Source of the DNA: Proteromonas lacertae
Taxonomy: Eukaryota; Sar; Bigyra; Opalinata; Proteromonadidae
Assembly: GCA_002245135.1 (NCBI GenBank)
Contig: NGBS01000362.1
Location: 1 to 22,807 of the forward strand
Length of the DNA stretch: 22,807 nt
Direction of reading: 5' to 3'
The translations under genes were made by a program, and so were the position numbers. The notes below the pieces were generated by a model, which had not been told where the DNA came from, made no database searches, and was given only the letters and a program-made list of their open reading frames with translations. Shown one piece after another: positions 19,390 through 22,807 of the stretch; positions within the stretch are counted from its first letter, which is position 1, and each line of letters starts with the position of its first letter.

Positions 19390-19499
19390 ATATTTCATAT
19401 ATGAGATAATCATAATATATTATTAACAAATATAACAAAATTGAAATCAGAAAATAAGTTGAAACAACATTCAACTCAAATCTTTTTCCAAAATTGGTT

Positions 19500-20410
19500 T
19501 TATGTTATGTGGATGTGCGTGCCTAACAAACACATTGTAATTATATAAAGATACTTTTTAGAATTTTTAAAGAAAATGAAATTATTTAAATCTATAAATG
19601 TTTTTTTGTTGTAAATGTAAAACAATTTCGCTTTTTCTTCGTTATTTAAACTTTCTATACCTTCAATTAAATCATCAATGAAGTATTTTATATTAAAACT
19701 TTCTATATTTTGAATCTTTGTTATTTCCAAATTATTCAATCTGGCTCCAAGAAAGAATAAACAGTAATATCCACAAGTTACAGCATCTGTTTGATGAACT
19801 TTTGTATCTACTATTTCATATGATTCTAATTCACGATTGCAAGAATGAAAGAGTTGTTTTTCTTGGTCTTGACAATCTTATATTGAGATATTATTTCACC
19901 TACACTTCTATCATATCTACCAATACGACGAATACCTTCTGCATAATCATCTTCACCAAATGAATCTATAACTTTGATTGTTTTATTATCATGATGAATA
20001 ATAACAGTGTAATAATTGTTACTATCTTTAGCTCTAATTATGAATGCTTCCATCTCTTTATTCATTATCATTTGTTTATCTTTACATACGTAATAATGTT
20101 GATTTAAATTATATAATTCCAATATGAAATGAATTTCATTTAATCCAAGTTGTATTTTTCCAATACTTTTTATAACTCTTTCACCAAATATATCATACAC
20201 TGCATTCTTCTTTGGATTCATTACTATTTGTTGAAGTCTTTTTTCATAGGTGTTAATATCCTTTTTCTTAGGATTAGGATGAATCTATTTAATATAAATT
20301 ATCATCAAATATACTAGTATTTTGTCTGCTGTTTTCTTCATATTCTCTAATAATTCTGATGAAACTTCAAGCTTTATTAAAGGTGTAGATGATACTAATG
20401 GAATTTGCAT
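19500..20410 (-). pseudogene. Ulp1/adenain-like cysteine protease downstream of integrase, probably inactive
   Basis: The minus-strand gene starts at ATG 20410, 9 bp after the integrase stop, and runs to TAA at 19500. It has an in-frame TAG near 20286-20290 and a frame change near 19860. Motifs: a DSFGED block with the acidic residue, and VHQTDAVTCGYYCLFFL with Gln and, six residues later, the nucleophile Cys, a spacing closer to Ulp1 (C48) than to adenain. The position equivalent to the catalytic His-Trp is Tyr-Tyr (codon at 20014-20012 is TAT; one C-to-T change would convert CAT). It differs clearly from the C5 proteases at 15605 and 5037. The tandem arrangement suggests co-expression with the integrase. 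Role unknown; virion or deSUMOylation-type processing are both possible for the ancestor. Confidence 0.65.
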
Positions 20411-20419
20411 GTTTCATTT

Positions 20420-21950
20420 CTATTCATTAGATAGTAATAATTTAATAATATACACTAAATATTGATTTTTATTAACTTTATCATCTCTAACTAATGCTAG
20501 ACTCTTTTCATCTTGGCACATCTTTCTTTTCACAGCTGTAATAACCACATCTCCATGTTCAGGATTAACTAGTTTATTTCCTAATTTCTTAATGGAATCA
20601 TCTCTCATTTTGTTATTATAATTGAAGTTTCTTTCGTCTATATAATCTTGAAACTGTTCTATGATATTTCCATTTTGTGTTATATCTTTTTTGATTCTAT
20701 CTTTATAATCTTCTTCTTCCATTATTGTTACTTCACCATTACCACTATTACCACCATCATCACTATTATCGCTATCATTACCATCTTCATCTACATCTAT
20801 AACATGATCAGAACCACCATTATTGCCATTAACGCCATTAGCACCTTCTTCTTCTTCATATTCACTGTCTGCTTTAACTTTTTCGCCATCACTGTCATCA
20901 TTACCATCATTATTATCACCTTCTATATTAGTATAATCTGGTTTAAACTTCTTATTCTGAATCATCAACTCTTTCATGTCCATAAAGAATAAGGATCTTC
21001 CTTTACAATTTGTTCTTCTGCATCTATGATTATTAATTATTTCTGTTATTCTTTCCAAGTATTCAGTCCAATAAACATCAGGATTATCAACCTTCATAGC
21101 TGCTATCTTTTCTTTAATGAATCTATTATATCTCTCCACTTTACCATTGCACTGTGGGTGTCTTGGCTTGCTATGCGCAATTATAATACCATATTTACTA
21201 AGCATATCTTTCATTAAAGCATTTTTGAATTCTTTACCATTATCCATCTGCATAATTTCAGGAGGACCAAAGATTCTTATAAAAGATTGTACATTTTTCA
21301 CTGTTTCTTTATCTGTTTTGCGTTTCTGAGCATATAACATGATAAAATTAGAATAATGGTCGATGACAGTTAAGATATAATGGTAGAGATCTTCTTCTTT
21401 TATGTTCGTGTAATCTTCATTACAATTGTCCATTTCTACAAGATCAATCAATACTCTTTCTCTAGGTCTTGTAACAACAATAGGATGTGTTGGTTGTACT
21501 CTTTTAGCCTCCTTAAGTTTAATACAATCATAGCAGGTTGTCAAATAAGCTCTAATCATCTTTCTGTTAATACCATAATAACCATGAACTGGATCATTAA
21601 TTACATCTCTTAAAGATGATTCTTTACAATGGGCATTATCTCTATGTAACTTGTCTAAGAAGTCGAATGAATCTTCCAATTTAATGACTTCTCTTCCTTT
21701 AAAATACAGTTTACCTGTAGATTCATCGCAAGTGTAATAGCCTCTATTGGCTGAAGTTCCAGCTAAATCATGAAAGAACTTGTACTTATTCTTATCAAAA
21801 GCTGCACAATCTCGTGTCTTTTTATTGTTCTTTCCCTTCGGCTTTACACCTTCTCTGGTTGGTCATTTTTTGCCAGTAACACCTTTATCTTCTCATAATA
21901 AAGAGTTTTATGATCGCTCTTTATGACGCTTTCTAGATTTAGAATGTCAG
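20420..21950 (-). CDS. Polinton/Maverick-type D,D35E integrase
   Basis: The intact frame 21679-20420 (419 aa) has an HHCC finger (H12, H17, C49, C52), the first catalytic Asp in LIDLVEM (D79), the second in MQMDNGKEF (D146) and the Glu in GKVERYN (E182), exactly D-x35-E. Residues about 255-320 are a Gly/Asp/Glu/Asn low-complexity insert; the last 60 residues (GDVVITAVKRKM) resemble the SH3-like integrase C-terminus. Family sequence extends upstream in the same frame, without an ATG, through KGREVIKLEDSF and CAAFDKNKYKFFHDL to a TGA at 21863-21865, and in another frame to a DHKTLYYE motif near 21905, shared with the left integrase. So the true N-terminus is near 21945 and is broken or needs recoding. 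It ends in TAG. The enzyme would insert the linear element into host DNA. Confidence 0.85.
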
Positions 21951-22384
21951 ACCTATGATAGAGATTATAATAGGAAAATAGATAGAATGATATATATTAT
22001 AGAAATTATAGTAGAAATAGCTTTTATAGATATTTTACTGTGTTATTTTATAATACTCTTACCTCCCCAAAAAAAATGATTCATTATTTAAGATGTAAGT
22101 GTAACAATATATATAAAAATATATCTTCTTTTTTCTTTTCTTTTGACTATTTTAAATTATACCAATGTAATAATTTACCAATTATTCATTACAATTGTTA
22201 TATGTGTTATTAATAGTAATCATTCAATACAATTTACCAATAATTCTTTTTATTTATATAAATTCTGATTATTGAAAATGTATTTTTCATCAATTTGGTA
22301 ATAATATTTCTAGAAGAAGAAAGAATAATTATCATTATTCTACTATAATTCTTCTAAAACCATTATCAACACTATTCCACTTTC
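21951..22384. other. AT-rich spacer upstream of integrase
   Basis: About 430 nt with no coding signal, several poly-T runs and short TTATTATA words. It should contain the integrase promoter. No terminal inverted repeat could be recognised. Confidence 0.5.
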
Positions 22385-22807
22385 ATTTTTTTATTTGTAT
22401 TTTTCATTTAATTTCTTTTCTTTCTCATATCATATTTTCAATCTTTGCTTCATCTTGGCACCAACTACTATCTCATCATATTGATCTTCAAATCTGCTAA
22501 ATTCATTATATAAAGATATTATCTAATGTAAATGTCTTGGTTATTGCAATTATCTTTAAAGTTTTGAATTAATATTAAACTCTCTTTGAAATTATCAATC
22601 ACTTCATAATATACTAGAATTTCATAAACATTGTCCTTTAGTTTATAAATTGTATAAATATGGGATATGGAGTAATGGGTAGTTTGAATAACATCTCAGT
22701 ATTTAATTTTGGAATATTTTCTACTGAAATGCCCCAGTATCTACTGTTTGAGTTTCACCTGCTTCAATATCGATTTGGGTTGGTTCTATTGTGAATATTC
22801 CATCATC
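22385..22807 (-). pseudogene. decayed ORF running off the right edge, family not recognised
   Basis: Minus-strand coding-like text begins at the window edge (DDGIFTIEPTQIDIEAGE), hits TAG near 22730, continues in another frame for about 65 residues (ISHIYTIYKLKDNVYEI onwards) to a TAA near 22525, and ends with FSRFEDQYDEIVVGAKMKQ and a Lys/Glu-rich tail after another shift. Amino-acid composition is that of a real protein. IDIEAGETQTVDTG vaguely recalls the dUTPase IxPGExxxVDTG block, but no other dUTPase motif is seen. It lies on the same strand as the integrase, upstream of it. Confidence 0.35.

Noticed and set aside
20648-21613. Several plus-strand frames rich in Ile, Phe and Thr opposite the integrase
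   Set aside because: They are antisense shadows of the integrase and of its Asp/Gly/Asn-rich insert.
1-22807. CRISPR arrays, bacterial operons or ribosome binding sites
   Set aside because: No regularly spaced repeats exist; the transposon families and composition are eukaryotic.

Overview
This is a very AT-rich eukaryotic segment made almost entirely of mobile and virus-like DNA. I see no clear host housekeeping gene. The families present are Polinton/Maverick-like genes (retroviral-type integrase, adenain-type proteases, a penton-like capsid protein, basic core peptides), a CACTA-type Tnp2 transposase and a BED-finger hAT transposase. The base composition and Asn-rich proteins would suit an AT-rich fungus such as an arbuscular mycorrhizal one, but the host cannot be fixed from the sequence.

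Left part (1-7100): decayed Polinton-like remains. It holds an integrase pseudogene running off the left edge (-), a broken coiled-coil gene (-), a long AT-rich spacer with a possible Pif1-helicase scrap, a membrane protein whose frame runs into a wrecked cysteine protease (+), a small unknown ORF (-), two compact hairpin-forming units each ending in a T8 run on the minus strand, and another broken unknown gene (-).

Middle (7400-10730): a CACTA/EnSpm-like Tnp2 transposase in two overlapping frames, with a 34-bp-arm palindrome at its 5' end.

Right-centre (11928-17943): the best-preserved and most interesting block, a compact four-gene virion-type module. It consists of a penton-like minor capsid protein (-), a large precursor ending in a basic tail (+), an intact adenain-type protease (-), and a membrane-active/basic-core protein joined to a long coiled coil (+). 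The two plus-strand proteins each carry an adenain-like cleavage motif directly before an Arg/Lys-rich stretch, so the protease and its likely substrates sit side by side. Several genes are interrupted only by TGA at places where Trp would fit.

Right (17944-22807): an unknown coding scrap, a GTCC-rich patch, an N-terminal hAT transposase fragment, a second 34-bp-arm hairpin, then a tandem pair on the minus strand: an integrase with complete D,D35E and HHCC residues, and 9 bp downstream an Ulp1/adenain-like protease whose catalytic His position is Tyr. A further decayed ORF runs off the right edge. No major capsid protein, packaging ATPase or PolB was recognised.
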